Shown: positions 43,310 through 52,407 of the stretch, one piece after another | Numbering within the stretch: position 1 is the stretch's first letter | Layout of the letters: every line of letters begins with the position of its first letter | Assembly: GCA_965263365.1 (NCBI GenBank) | Contig: OZ253672.1 | Coordinates: 620,001 to 684,000, forward strand | DNA: 64,000 nt | Direction: 5' to 3' | Source of the DNA: CANMUM01 sp965263365 | GTDB lineage: Bacteria > Pseudomonadota > Alphaproteobacteria > Rhodobacterales > Rhodobacteraceae | Translations under genes and position numbers: made by a program | Notes under the pieces: model-generated | What the model saw: the letters and a program-made list of their open reading frames with translations, nothing else | Told to the model about the DNA's origin: nothing | Database searches by the model: none

Positions 43310-45952
43310 ATGGCGTCGCTAAACGATATCCGCAGTACATTTATTGACTATTTTGAAAAGCAAGGACATCGGCACGTTGAGAGTTCACCTCTTGTGCCTC
43401 AAAATGACCCGACCTTGATGTTTACCAATGCGGGAATGGTGCAGTTTAAGAATACATTTATTGGCCAAGAAGAGCGTGATTACAATCGGGCGGTTACCTC
43501 TCAAAAATGTGTGCGAGCGGGCGGAAAACACAATGATTTGGATAATGTAGGATACACCGCGCGTCATCATACCTTTTTTGAGATGCTCGGAAATTTCTCT
43601 TTTGGCGATTATTTTAAAGAAGATGCAATTCCGTATGCGTGGGAATTGGTGACAAAAGAATATGGTCTGTCGGCTGATAAACTACTTGTAACAGTTTATC
43701 ATACAGATGATGAAGCCGCGGTTCTTTGGGAAAAAGTAGCTGGGCTTCCTGATGAACGCATTATTCGTATCAAAACAGATGATAATTTTTGGTCGATGGG
43801 GGCAACAGGCCCATGCGGCCCTTGCACTGAAATATTCTATGATCACGGCGAACATATTTGGGGAGGGCCTCCTGGATCGCCAGAAGAAGATGGTGACCGT
43901 TTTATTGAGATTTGGAATCTGGTTTTTATGCAGTTTGAGAAATTTGAAAATGGCGATCAAATTGACTTGCCAAACCCCTCCATTGATACCGGCATGGGGC
44001 TTGAGCGCATTGGTGCAATTCTGCAAGGAAAACACGATAATTATGACACCGATGTTTTTCGTGCGCTTATCGAAGCTTCAAGTGATGTTACGAATGTTGA
44101 TCCTTATGGCGCGCAAAATGTTCATCACCGTGTGATTGCTGATCATCTTCGTTCGACGGCCTTTTTGATTGCAGATGGTGTTATGCCTTCGAATGAGGGG
44201 CGTGGATATGTATTGCGTCGGATTATGCGTCGTGCGATGCGTCATGCGCATCTTTTGGGTGCAAAAGACCCTGTTATGTATAAATTGACAAAGACGCTTG
44301 TTGGAAAAATGGGCGGGTTCTTTCCAGAACTTGGCCGGGCTCAAGCTTTGATTGAAGAAACGCTACGCCTTGAAGAAACACGGTTCCAAGCGACTCTTGA
44401 TCGCGGCTTGAAGATGCTTGAAGATGAAGTGCAAAAAATTTCCTCGGGCGCGCCGCTTTCAGGTGAAGTGGCTTTCAAATTATATGATACCTACGGGTTC
44501 CCATTGGATTTGACGCAAGACGCACTTCGCGAGAAAAATATTGAGGTCGATATTACGGGCTTTGAAGCCGCAATGTCTGAGCAAAAAGCTAAGGCGCGCG
44601 CGGCTTGGACGGGTTCAGGGGGATCTGCTGATGCGCCGGTATGGTTTGAACTGCGAGAGGCTCATGGATCCACTGAATTTTTGGGCTATGAAAGTGAAAA
44701 TGTTGAGGCACAAGTCCTCGCGATTATCGAAGATGCTCAGCAAGTGGATGAAGTTAGTATGAAAGCATCTGTTGTCGTCAACCAAACTCCATTTTATGCA
44801 GAATCGGGCGGGCAAATTGGTGATCAAGGAATGCTATATTGGGAGGATGGTTCCGCAAAAATTATCGATACTCAAAAACATCACGGCGTGTTTGCACATG
44901 AAGTTGAAGTCATTGAGGGGACACTAAAAAACGGCATTTCGGTGCGCTTAGTTGTTGATCATGATCGGCGCCGTAAAATTCGCGCCAATCATTCGGCGAC
45001 TCACCTTTTACATGAAGCGTTGCGCCATCATCTTGGTGATCGTGTAGCACAGCGCGGTTCATTAAATGCTGATGATCGATTGCGCTTCGATTTCAGTCAC
45101 AACAAGGCGCTAAATTTTGATGAAATCGCTTCGGTTGAGCGTGAAGTGAATACGTATATACGGCAGAATTCGACTGTGCGGACCCATATCATGTCTCCAG
45201 ATGATGCGCGTGCATTGGGGGCGCAAGCTCTATTTGGTGAAAAATATGGCGAAGAGGTGCGAGTTGTTTCAATGGGTATTCAAGAAGCTTCCGGTAAGGG
45301 GCAAGATCAGCAAACCTATTCGATTGAACTTTGTGGGGGTACGCATGTTAAGCAGACGGGTGAAATCGGTTGTTTTGTGATTTTGGGCGACAGTGCCTCA
45401 TCTGCAGGTGTTCGTCGAATTGAAGCCCTCACGGGCGCAGAAGCTTCGGCTTTTATGCGCGAGCGTATTCAAATTTTGGGGCAACTTGCTACCGATCTTA
45501 AGGTGAAACCTGGTGAAATTAGCGCGCGCGTGCATCAACTGCAAGATCAAATCAAATCCCAAACGGTTGAACTATCGGATCTCAAGCGGAAATTGGCAAC
45601 TGGTGGCACGGATCAAGTCCATGATGTTGAGAATATAAATGGAATCAAATTCTTGAGTATGCGGGTAGATGACTTGTCAGGTAAAGAAATCCCTCCGTTA
45701 ATGGATTCACTCAAAGAGAGTATTCAGGATGGTGTCGTTGCAATTTTTGCGGTTAACGACGGACGTGTGGCGGCTGCGATCGGCGTTTGCGGCGATGCTC
45801 AACATTCAGCAAAAGAGCTGATTGCGCTGGTTACTCCGGAGATTGGTGGAAAAGGCGGAGGCGGACGCCCTGATATGGCGCAAGGCGGGGGCAGTGATCC
45901 AAGTGGGATCGATTCGGCTATCGAAGTTTTGCGCAACAGACTCTCTTCTTGA
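43310..45952 (+). CDS. alaS: alanyl-tRNA synthetase
   Basis: 880 residues, full length. Class II core with LMFTNAGMVQFKNTFIG, RAGGKHNDLDNVGYTARHHT, FWSMGATGPCGPCTEIFYD; editing domain HSATHLLHEALR and CGGTHVKQTGEIG (zinc-binding Cys/His); C-Ala domain with KGGGGRPDMAQGGGSDP near the end. Charges tRNA-Ala and clears Ser/Gly errors. Confidence 0.97.
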   Translation: MASLNDIRSTFIDYFEKQGHRHVESSPLVPQNDPTLMFTNAGMVQFKNTFIGQEERDYNRAVTSQKCVRAGGKHNDLDNVGYTARHHTFFEMLGNFSFGDYFKEDAIPYAWELVTKEYGLSADKLLVTVYHTDDEAAVLWEKVAGLPDERIIRIKTDDNFWSMGATGPCGPCTEIFYDHGEHIWGGPPGSPEEDGDRFIEIWNLVFMQFEKFENGDQIDLPNPSIDTGMGLERIGAILQGKHDNYDTDVFRALIEASSDVTNVDPYGAQNVHHRVIADHLRSTAFLIADGVMPSNEGRGYVLRRIMRRAMRHAHLLGAKDPVMYKLTKTLVGKMGGFFPELGRAQALIEETLRLEETRFQATLDRGLKMLEDEVQKISSGAPLSGEVAFKLYDTYGFPLDLTQDALREKNIEVDITGFEAAMSEQKAKARAAWTGSGGSADAPVWFELREAHGSTEFLGYESENVEAQVLAIIEDAQQVDEVSMKASVVVNQTPFYAESGGQIGDQGMLYWEDGSAKIIDTQKHHGVFAHEVEVIEGTLKNGISVRLVVDHDRRRKIRANHSATHLLHEALRHHLGDRVAQRGSLNADDRLRFDFSHNKALNFDEIASVEREVNTYIRQNSTVRTHIMSPDDARALGAQALFGEKYGEEVRVVSMGIQEASGKGQDQQTYSIELCGGTHVKQTGEIGCFVILGDSASSAGVRRIEALTGAEASAFMRERIQILGQLATDLKVKPGEISARVHQLQDQIKSQTVELSDLKRKLATGGTDQVHDVENINGIKFLSMRVDDLSGKEIPPLMDSLKESIQDGVVAIFAVNDGRVAAAIGVCGDAQHSAKELIALVTPEIGGKGGGGRPDMAQGGGSDPSGIDSAIEVLRNRLSS

Positions 45953-46009
45953 GAAGAGGCTTGTTTTTCCTCGGCTTGTTGCATAACTTAGACATAGACG
46001 GAGGGAAAA

Positions 46010-46204
46010 ATGTCCGAAATTGATGATTTGTTAGCTAGATTTCGTTCAGCTTTCGAAAAGATCGAAAAACGCATCGAGCTTGCTGAGGCCGCTCCTTTGC
46101 GAGCAGATTATGATGAATTGTTAAATGCGCGCAAAGCTGATTTGGAACGCTTTGAACAATTAAAAAAGAAATTAGTCGCGTTGAAGGGGGAGGCAGAGGA
46201 GTGA
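46010..46204 (+). CDS. small coiled-coil protein upstream of zapA
   Basis: 64 residues, charged and helical throughout (SEIDDLLARFRSAFEKIEKR, ARKADLERFEQLKKKLVALK). It has a GGAGGG site before the ATG and overlaps the zapA-like gene by 4 bases. Similar short frames precede zapA in alphaproteobacteria; they may be partners of ZapA, but I know of no assigned function. Confidence 0.65.
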   Translation: MSEIDDLLARFRSAFEKIEKRIELAEAAPLRADYDELLNARKADLERFEQLKKKLVALKGEAEE

Positions 46205-46851
46205 AAGAAACAATGATCACGCTCGGAAAGCGAAAATATCGAGTGGCTTATGAGGAAGGGCAGGAGCAAGATTTGGAGCGCGCTGTAAATATTTTTGATG
46301 AAGAGATGTCAAAAATTGGACTAGGCGCAGATGCGGTTCGCGAAAATCAACATTTAATGCTAGGTGGACTCATGCTCGCCTACAGACAAAATGAAATTGT
46401 CGATGAAATTGAAGCGCTTAAAGTGCAAAATAGAGATCTTGAAAATGAGATGGTGCGTGTGCGCGCGCTTTCAAAATCTAGTTTACAGCAAGATCAAGAA
46501 CAAGTCGCCTTAGTTCAGAGTTTGAAAGATGAAAACCGCAAATTAAGCGATGAAATTTCACAATTCCGTAGTGACGAAACTAGCAGTGCTGATGCAAAGG
46601 AATTGAAAAGTGAGCTTGAGAAATTACGGTCTGAACTGGATCGAATGAAAGCGCGCGAGAGCGTGTTTAATGAAAAATTGCGCGAGCGAGATTCAAAAAT
46701 TCAAGAAGCCGAGATGGCAGCGCGACAAGACGCACCTTCTCAAACCAGCAGACAAGATGAACAGCAAGTCGCTAAAACCGATGAGCTTACAAATGCGCTC
46801 AAGCAGATTGTTGAAGATTTCGAAGCGCTTGCCGACAAAACGAACCTCTAG
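46201..46851 (+). CDS. zapA: ZapA-like cell division protein, long form
   Basis: 216 residues. The first about 90 are a ZapA domain (ITLGKRKYRVAYEEGQEQDL, AVNIFDEEMSKIG, ENQHLMLGGLMLAYRQN) and the rest a long coiled coil (ENEMVRVRALSKSSLQQDQE onward), about twice the length of enteric ZapA. ZapA cross-links FtsZ filaments in the Z-ring. GTG start at 46201 overlapping the previous stop; ATG at 46213 is an alternative. Confidence 0.85.
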   Translation: MKETMITLGKRKYRVAYEEGQEQDLERAVNIFDEEMSKIGLGADAVRENQHLMLGGLMLAYRQNEIVDEIEALKVQNRDLENEMVRVRALSKSSLQQDQEQVALVQSLKDENRKLSDEISQFRSDETSSADAKELKSELEKLRSELDRMKARESVFNEKLRERDSKIQEAEMAARQDAPSQTSRQDEQQVAKTDELTNALKQIVEDFEALADKTNL

Positions 46852-47012
46852 ATTCAATTTGAAAAATAGATAGTTTTTCAATTAATAATTTGAGTTCGTG
46901 AAGGAGGCTACAATTTATCCTGTAATTAGCTTGAGGTTCCACTGAAGGAAAGCTCTAGCTAAGATCTAGAAATAAGCCCAAATTCAAAGAAAAGGTAGCT
47001 TAGTATTCTGTT

Positions 47013-47375
47013 TTATGAATTAGCTTCTCGGATTTTATCCGCGGCGTCTTTATCAAAGCCGACGCCGTTTTCCTCAAGCAAACTATCAAGTTCACCTGCA
47101 AGGGTCATCTCAATGACAATATCACAGCCTCCGATGAACTCACCTTTTACATAAAGTTGTGGAATTGTCGGCCAATCTGAGTAGGCTTTAATACCTTCAC
47201 GAATATCCATATCCTCGAGTACATTTACATCTTGGTAGTCCACGCCCATGTAGTTTAGAATACCTGCAACTCGTGATGAGAATCCACATTGAGGCATTTC
47301 CTTCGTGCCTTTCATAAACAAAACAACATCTTGTTTCTTTACGATTTCGTCTACTTTTGAATTAATTTCACTCAT
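47013..47375 (-). CDS. grxD: monothiol glutaredoxin, Grx4 type
   Basis: 120 residues. VVLFMKGTKEMPQCGFSSRV with the CGFS active site, WPTIPQLYVKGEFIGGCDIV, EM. Binds [2Fe-2S] clusters with glutathione and BolA and hands them on. It is 9 bases downstream of bolA; the C-terminal tail GVGFDKDAADKIREANS is slightly long. Confidence 0.94.
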   Translation of the reverse strand: MSEINSKVDEIVKKQDVVLFMKGTKEMPQCGFSSRVAGILNYMGVDYQDVNVLEDMDIREGIKAYSDWPTIPQLYVKGEFIGGCDIVIEMTLAGELDSLLEENGVGFDKDAADKIREANS

Positions 47376-47384
47376 TCTTTTACC

Positions 47385-47627
47385 TTATTCTGGAACTTTT
47401 GTTGTGAGCCCTAGCGCGTGAAGTTTCCCATTGGGGCCGTTCATGAGCCCATCAAGCGCATCGAAAACCATACGTTGCTGTGCGACCCGAGTTTTGCCTC
47501 GAAAGCTTTCATCAATCACTGTTGCTGCGTAGTGATTGCCGTCACCAGCAAGATCACGAATTTCGATTTGAGCATCTGGAAATTTATTTCTGATTAAGCT
47601 TTCAATTTGACTAGCTTCTACTGGCAT
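47385..47627 (-). CDS. bolA: BolA-family protein
   Basis: 80 residues: SQIESLIRNKFPDAQIEIRD, GDGNHYAATVIDESFRGKTR (cluster-ligand His), VAQQRMVFDALDGLMNGPNG, LHALGLTTKVP. Partner of Grx4 in Fe-S trafficking. Start ATG 47627 with AGAAGGA before it; the frame extends eight codons upstream without a site. Confidence 0.92.
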   Translation of the reverse strand: MPVEASQIESLIRNKFPDAQIEIRDLAGDGNHYAATVIDESFRGKTRVAQQRMVFDALDGLMNGPNGKLHALGLTTKVPE

Positions 47628-47693
47628 AATATGTCCTTCTCTTCTCCTCAAAGATATGAATCATTTGAGAATTATACAAGTGCCAAATCTTAT

Positions 47694-49343
47694 TTATACT
47701 AACCTGGATTGCGAGATAGCCGCAAGAATAAAGCTTGAGAATAAGGGGTGGGGCGCAAATGGCTTTGATTTAAGTTCGGGATGGTATTGGACACCAACGA
47801 ACCATGGGTGATCGCTGTATTCCACCGTTTCTGGAAGTTTGCCGTCTGGCGAGAGTCCTGAGAATTTCAGGCCCGCATCTTCAAGTTGCTTTTTGAACTG
47901 AATATCCACTTCATAACGATGCCTATGACGTTCAGATACCGTGTTTGTCTTGTAAATTTCTGCGATTTTTGAACCTTCAATAAGCGATGCAGTATAAGCG
48001 CCGAGGCGCATTGTTCCGCCCTTTTCATCATTCTGTGAGCGTGTCTGCTTTTCATTGCCTTCGACCCATTCTTTCAAATAATAGACGACAGGGGTTATAT
48101 TTGGTTCTCCATTTGGGTTTTCAAATTCTTCAGAGCCAGCATTTTTAATGCTAGCGAGGTTGCGCGCCGCTTCAATGACAGCCATTTGCATTCCTAAGCA
48201 AATCCCCAAATAGGGAATTTTATTTTCGCGTGCATATTGTGCCGCCCTGATTTTTCCCTCTGTTCCTCGTTCACCAAAGCCGCCGGGAACCAAAATCGCC
48301 GAAAATCCGGTTAGATGGGCGTGAATGTCATCGCCTTCTTGCTCGAAAAGTTCAGCATCAATCCAAGAAGTTTTGACCTTAACGCGGTGATCAAGGCCTG
48401 CATGCGTCAGCGCTTCATTGATTGATTTATACGCATCCTCAAGCTGTGTGTATTTGCCGACGATAGCGACGCTAACTTCACCATCAGTATTATAAAGGCG
48501 ATGTTCGATATCTGCCCATCTTGATAAATCAGGTTTTGGGGCAGGTGCGATGCTAAAGGCGTCAAGAACTGCACGATCCAAGCCTTCACGATGATAGGCG
48601 ATGGGCGCTTCATAAATACTTGCAAGGTCAGGGGCCGCGATTACACTATCGTGACGCACATTGCAAAAGAGAGCAAGTTTTTCACGCTCTTTTTGAGGAA
48701 TTTCACGTTCAGAGCGGCAGACAAGTACATCAGGGGCGATGCCGATCGCACGCAATTCTTTAACCGAGTGCTGCGTGGGCTTAGTCTTAAGTTCTCCCGA
48801 AGCGGTTACAAATGGAAGTAATGTAAGATGCATGAATATACATTGTCCGCGGGGGCGCTCTTGCGAGAACTGCCGAATGGCTTCAAAGAATGGCAAGCCT
48901 TCGATATCACCAACCGTTCCGCCGATTTCGCATAGCATAAAATCAACTTCGTCATCACCAGTTTCAATAAAGTCCTTTATTTCGTTGGTTACGTGGGGGA
49001 TAACCTGAATAGTTTTGCCGAGATAAGTCCCTTCGCGCTCTTTTTCGAGCACAGATGAATAAATGCGTCCTGATGATATTGAATCTGTCTTGCGCGCTGA
49101 TACGCCTGTGAATCGTTCGTAATGTCCAAGGTCTAAGTCTGTCTCTGCACCATCATCTGTTACAAATACTTCACCATGCTCAAAGGGAGACATTGTACCT
49201 GGATCGACATTTAAATATGGGTCAAGTTTTCGAAGTCTGACGCTATATCCGCGCGCCTGTAGGAGTGCACCTAAAGCCGCTGAGGCAAGGCCTTTTCCGA
49301 GAGATGAAACCACTCCACCAGTTATGAAAATATAGCGTGCCAT
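47694..49343 (-). CDS. pyrG: CTP synthase
   Basis: 549 residues. Synthetase domain FITGGVVSSLGKGLASAALG, RKLDPYLNVDPGTMSPFEHG, EVFVTDDGAETDLDLGHYER; glutaminase domain LVPGGFGERG, PYLGICLGMQMAVIEAARN (nucleophile Cys) and VQYHPELKSKP (His, Glu). Makes CTP from UTP with glutamine nitrogen. The ribosome-binding site lies in one arm of a perfect inverted repeat. Confidence 0.97.
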   Translation of the reverse strand: MARYIFITGGVVSSLGKGLASAALGALLQARGYSVRLRKLDPYLNVDPGTMSPFEHGEVFVTDDGAETDLDLGHYERFTGVSARKTDSISSGRIYSSVLEKEREGTYLGKTIQVIPHVTNEIKDFIETGDDEVDFMLCEIGGTVGDIEGLPFFEAIRQFSQERPRGQCIFMHLTLLPFVTASGELKTKPTQHSVKELRAIGIAPDVLVCRSEREIPQKEREKLALFCNVRHDSVIAAPDLASIYEAPIAYHREGLDRAVLDAFSIAPAPKPDLSRWADIEHRLYNTDGEVSVAIVGKYTQLEDAYKSINEALTHAGLDHRVKVKTSWIDAELFEQEGDDIHAHLTGFSAILVPGGFGERGTEGKIRAAQYARENKIPYLGICLGMQMAVIEAARNLASIKNAGSEEFENPNGEPNITPVVYYLKEWVEGNEKQTRSQNDEKGGTMRLGAYTASLIEGSKIAEIYKTNTVSERHRHRYEVDIQFKKQLEDAGLKFSGLSPDGKLPETVEYSDHPWFVGVQYHPELKSKPFAPHPLFSSFILAAISQSRLV

Positions 49344-49347
49344 TGAG

Positions 49348-49383
49348 ACTCCCGTTGGTCAATTATTGATTCCCCACGGGAGT
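49348..49383 (-). promoter_or_regulatory. hairpin covering the pyrG ribosome-binding site
   Basis: On the minus strand ACTCCCGT (49383-49376), a 20-base loop and ACGGGAGT (49355-49348), an 8-pair perfect stem ending four bases before the pyrG ATG. The GGGAG of the right arm is the Shine-Dalgarno sequence, so the stem would block it. It may also be a weak terminator for secG. Confidence 0.55.
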
Positions 49384-49439
49384 TCATTTTAACGAAGACC
49401 GCTATCGTTATGCAAGTTGAAAAGGGTCATTTAAACAAA

Positions 49440-49787
49440 TTATTGAGATGAATTTGTAGGTTCTTCAGACGGCAGCGCGGGCACGCTGACTGAGTCATCA
49501 GAATTTACGGGCGCGGGCGCAGATTGATTTTCATTATAAGTGTTAAGAAGGTCAGTTGAGCCAGTTTGCTGAGCTGTTAAAATTGTTAAGCAAAGGCTAA
49601 GCGCAATAAAGGCTGCTGCCAATATCCATGTAAACCTTCCAATTCCGTCAATGCCACTTCGCGATGCAGCTTTTGCATTTCCGCCGCCACCAATTCCAAG
49701 GCCACCCCCTTCAGACCGTTGCATTAGAACAACGATAATCAACATGATGGTCACAATGATATGAATGGCTAAAATAATATTATACAT
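49440..49787 (-). CDS. secG: preprotein translocase subunit SecG
   Basis: 115 residues: first helix IILAIHIIVTIMLIIVVLMQ, the conserved RSEGGGLGIGGGGNAKAASR, second helix FTWILAAAFIALSLCLTIL, then a Ser/Pro-rich tail. Part of SecYEG. Upstream of pyrG on the same strand with 96 bases between. Confidence 0.93.
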   Translation of the reverse strand: MYNIILAIHIIVTIMLIIVVLMQRSEGGGLGIGGGGNAKAASRSGIDGIGRFTWILAAAFIALSLCLTILTAQQTGSTDLLNTYNENQSAPAPVNSDDSVSVPALPSEEPTNSSQ

Positions 49788-50206
49788 AGCGAAACTGCCT
49801 TCGGATTTGACCTTTCATCTATTATGCTATGCACTGAAATTCAAGTGTGGATTTTGAATTCTATATTTTCGATTATTGTAATACATTTTGAATTGTTCGA
49901 ATAAATAATTTTGAAATGTAAATTTGAACTAAGCCATCTCAGTATGTGAATGGTTTAACGATGTATTTGAGCAAAATAAATTGTCTCCGGATGAGGTGAC
50001 GTTATATTTTTGTCAAGTTTTGCAAATTTAGCCGCTCCGGAAAGCACAAATAAGAAGTGAATTATTGAATATGACAGAATGGGAGGGTGGAAAACCTGTG
50101 AGAGTTTTTTAGCCATTTGTCACTTGCTGAATAGTAATTAGCAAAGAATTCGATGATCTCTAGATCAAAGGCAAAGGTTGTAGATTAAATCGCATATCAG
50201 AATGGG
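49788..50206. other. 419-base gap, nothing identified
   Basis: AT-rich sequence between the secG start and the ppk2 stop. It must contain the secG promoter. No tRNA, no open frame longer than a few dozen codons with a site, and no clear terminator; a 13-codon frame at about 50071 is not convincing. Confidence 0.5.
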
Positions 50207-51043
50207 CTACTCGTTTTCTTTATAAACTTCCGCATATTGTTGAGCAGAAAGGACGATCTTGTCATCGGGATCTCCAACAACTTCATGATCCTTGCCGTCA
50301 TAATCAATCATGCTTAAAAAATATGTCATTGCATTGAGGCGTGCGCGCTTCTTATCGTTGGATTTGATAACAGTCCAAGGCGCATCGACGGTGTCCGTAT
50401 AGAAAAACATAGCTTCCTTTGCCTTGGTATATTCCTTCCATTTATCAAGTGAAGCGAGATCGATGGGAGATAATTTCCATTGTTTGAGCGGATCAGTTTC
50501 GCGCGCTTTGAAGCGACGAAGTTGTTCTTCTTGAGTCACTGAGAACCAAAATTTAAAAAATATTGTTCCTTCTCGAACGAGCATCCTTTCAAATTCAGGT
50601 GTTTGTCGCATAAATTCATCATATTGACTGTCATTACAAAACCCCATGACGCGTTCAACACCAGCACGGTTGTACCATGAGCGGTCAAAGAGAACAATTT
50701 CGCCAGCAGTTGGAAGGTGATCAATATAGCGTTGATAATACCATTGGCCTTGTTCAGTCTTGGTCGGTTTTTCAAGAGCTACAACGCGAGAGGAACGCGG
50801 GTTGAGGTGCTCGGTGAAGCGTTTGATTGTGCCGCCTTTGCCTGCGGCATCTCTACCTTCAAAAAGAACTACAATTTTTTTTCCATGCGCTTTCGCCCAT
50901 TTTTGAACTTTGAGAAGTTCAATTTGAAGTTCGCGTTTACGGGCTTCATAAGCTTTTTGTTTCACTTTTTCAAAATAGGGAAATAGGCCAGCGTCATAAG
51001 CGGCCTTAAGGAATTGATCGGGCTTCGTCGCTAGTTTCGTCAT
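50207..51043 (-). CDS. ppk2: polyphosphate kinase 2
   Basis: 278 residues. Walker A VLFEGRDAAGKGGTIKRFTE, then RSSRVVALEKPTKTEQGQWY, the lid FDRSWYNRAGVERVMGFC, and RRFKARETDPLKQWKLSPID. Class I PPK2, which phosphorylates nucleoside diphosphates from polyphosphate (or the reverse). Single gene, preceded by the ssb terminator. Confidence 0.93.
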   Translation of the reverse strand: MTKLATKPDQFLKAAYDAGLFPYFEKVKQKAYEARKRELQIELLKVQKWAKAHGKKIVVLFEGRDAAGKGGTIKRFTEHLNPRSSRVVALEKPTKTEQGQWYYQRYIDHLPTAGEIVLFDRSWYNRAGVERVMGFCNDSQYDEFMRQTPEFERMLVREGTIFFKFWFSVTQEEQLRRFKARETDPLKQWKLSPIDLASLDKWKEYTKAKEAMFFYTDTVDAPWTVIKSNDKKRARLNAMTYFLSMIDYDGKDHEVVGDPDDKIVLSAQQYAEVYKENE

Positions 51044-51095
51044 GAATTGAGCCTAAAAATTTGAGAGTTGTCAAAGTTTGTCTACAGTAAAGTAA

Positions 51096-51125
51096 TAAAA
51101 AAGGGCTGGATTGACAACCCAGCCG
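51096..51125 (-). terminator. rho-independent terminator of ssb
   Basis: GGCTGG (51104-51109) and CCAGCC (51119-51124) around a 9-base loop; on the minus strand the stem is followed by CTTTTTTATT. About 28 bases after the ssb stop. Confidence 0.8.
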
Positions 51126-51152
51126 CATGTTTTGGTGCTTAAATTTTATGTC

Positions 51153-51611
51153 TTAAAATGGAATTTCGTCGTCGAAGTCTGCAGGAGCTGGCATTGAATC
51201 ATTTTGCCCACCGCCTAATTGCTCGGAGGAGGCATTATTGAAACTGCCGCCATTATCGCCACGACCATCAAGCATCGTCAGCGTTGAGTTGAAACCTTGA
51301 AGTACAATCTCGGTTTGATAACGGTCTTGACCATTTTGATCCTGCCATTTGCGTGTTTGAAGTTGGCCTTCGATATAGACTTTTGAGCCTTTACGCAGAT
51401 ATTGCTCGGCTAAGCGTACTAGACCATCAGAAAAAATAGCAACACGGTGCCATTCGGTCTTTTCGCGCCGTTCGCCCGAATTTTTATCCCGCCAATTTTC
51501 AGATGTCGCAATTCGCAAATTGCAAACTTTACCACCGTTATTAAACGTACGCACCTCAGGGTCCGCGCCTAAATTACCAACCAATATAACTTTGTTTACG
51601 CTACCGGCCAT
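51153..51611 (-). CDS. ssb: single-stranded DNA-binding protein
   Basis: 152 residues. OB fold AGSVNKVILVGNLGADPEVR, WRDKNSGERREKTEWHRVAI, LRKGSKVYIEGQLQTRKWQD; Gly/Asn-rich linker and the acidic tip DFDDEIPF that recruits partner proteins. Start ATG 51611 with GAGGAG before it; 23 more codons upstream are open but not part of SSB. No LexA box is visible upstream. Confidence 0.95.
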   Translation of the reverse strand: MAGSVNKVILVGNLGADPEVRTFNNGGKVCNLRIATSENWRDKNSGERREKTEWHRVAIFSDGLVRLAEQYLRKGSKVYIEGQLQTRKWQDQNGQDRYQTEIVLQGFNSTLTMLDGRGDNGGSFNNASSEQLGGGQNDSMPAPADFDDEIPF

Positions 51612-51723
51612 TCGAATCTCCTCATCATAATCTACATTTTTTTGCCACTTTAAACAGGTCGCTCTAGAATCGCTAGTCAATTTCTATTAAAAGGTATGGC
51701 TATCAAGGAAAGGTTTTTGTCGC

Positions 51724-52278
51724 GTGAATAATTCGAAACAATTTGTAAGCCCATTTTTTATATCTTTTATGTGTGTGATTGTGTTTGTTTTGAGTGCGTT
51801 CTCTGCAAAGGCAGAGGTGCGCGGTGTGCTGAATCGAAATTTACAGGAACGTCTTGGGCAGATCCATGTTGGCCAAGATTATTATATTGACCAAACACAT
51901 GCGTTGAATCGTCCAAGATCTTCTTACGAGCCTTATGCGATCAGCGTAGCTCAAAAATACGGAATCCCGCGCGAGATATTCTTAAACTTGATCACCGCGG
52001 AAAGCGGGTGGCATGATGGCGCACGTTCTTATGCAGGCGCAATGGGTTTGACGCAGTTGATGCCCGGAACAGCGCGATATTTGGGCGTAGACCCGTGGGA
52101 CCCATATCAAAATATTGAAGGGGGTGCGCGCTATCTCGCCGAGCAATACCGCACTTTCGGATCTTGGCGGCTTGCACTCGCGGCTTACAATGCTGGACCG
52201 GGAGCGGTACAAAAATATGGCGGTGTCCCTCCCTTTCGCGAAACCCGAAACTACGTCGTAAAAATTCTTGGTTCTTAG
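51724..52278 (+). CDS. lytic transglycosylase, SLT domain
   Basis: 184 residues: signal peptide (PFFISFMCVIVFVLSAFSAKA), then one SLT domain with the catalytic Glu in LITAESGWHDGARS, AGAMGLTQLMPGTARYLGV, ALAAYNAGPGAVQKYGGVPP. Cleaves peptidoglycan glycan strands in the periplasm. GTG start at 51724; divergent from ssb. Confidence 0.9.
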   Translation: MNNSKQFVSPFFISFMCVIVFVLSAFSAKAEVRGVLNRNLQERLGQIHVGQDYYIDQTHALNRPRSSYEPYAISVAQKYGIPREIFLNLITAESGWHDGARSYAGAMGLTQLMPGTARYLGVDPWDPYQNIEGGARYLAEQYRTFGSWRLALAAYNAGPGAVQKYGGVPPFRETRNYVVKILGS

Positions 52279-52407
52279 TTGGTTCGATGCGCAGATTTTG
52301 CTCACAAATCGAGTATACCATCAATAAATTCACCTTTTGTTCTTATTGTCCATTGCAATTTGAGATGGCTCGGTTATTGATATGGTAACTTTATATATCG
52401 TGAGAAA

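Noticed and set aside
49788..50206. tRNA or small RNA in the gap before secG
   Set aside because: The GTTCGAAT string near 49900 has no tRNA stems around it; nothing else supports an RNA.
52279..52407. Possible LexA box before uvrA (TTGTTCTTATTGTCC)
   Set aside because: Only one GTTC half is present; the second half at the right spacing is CCAT.
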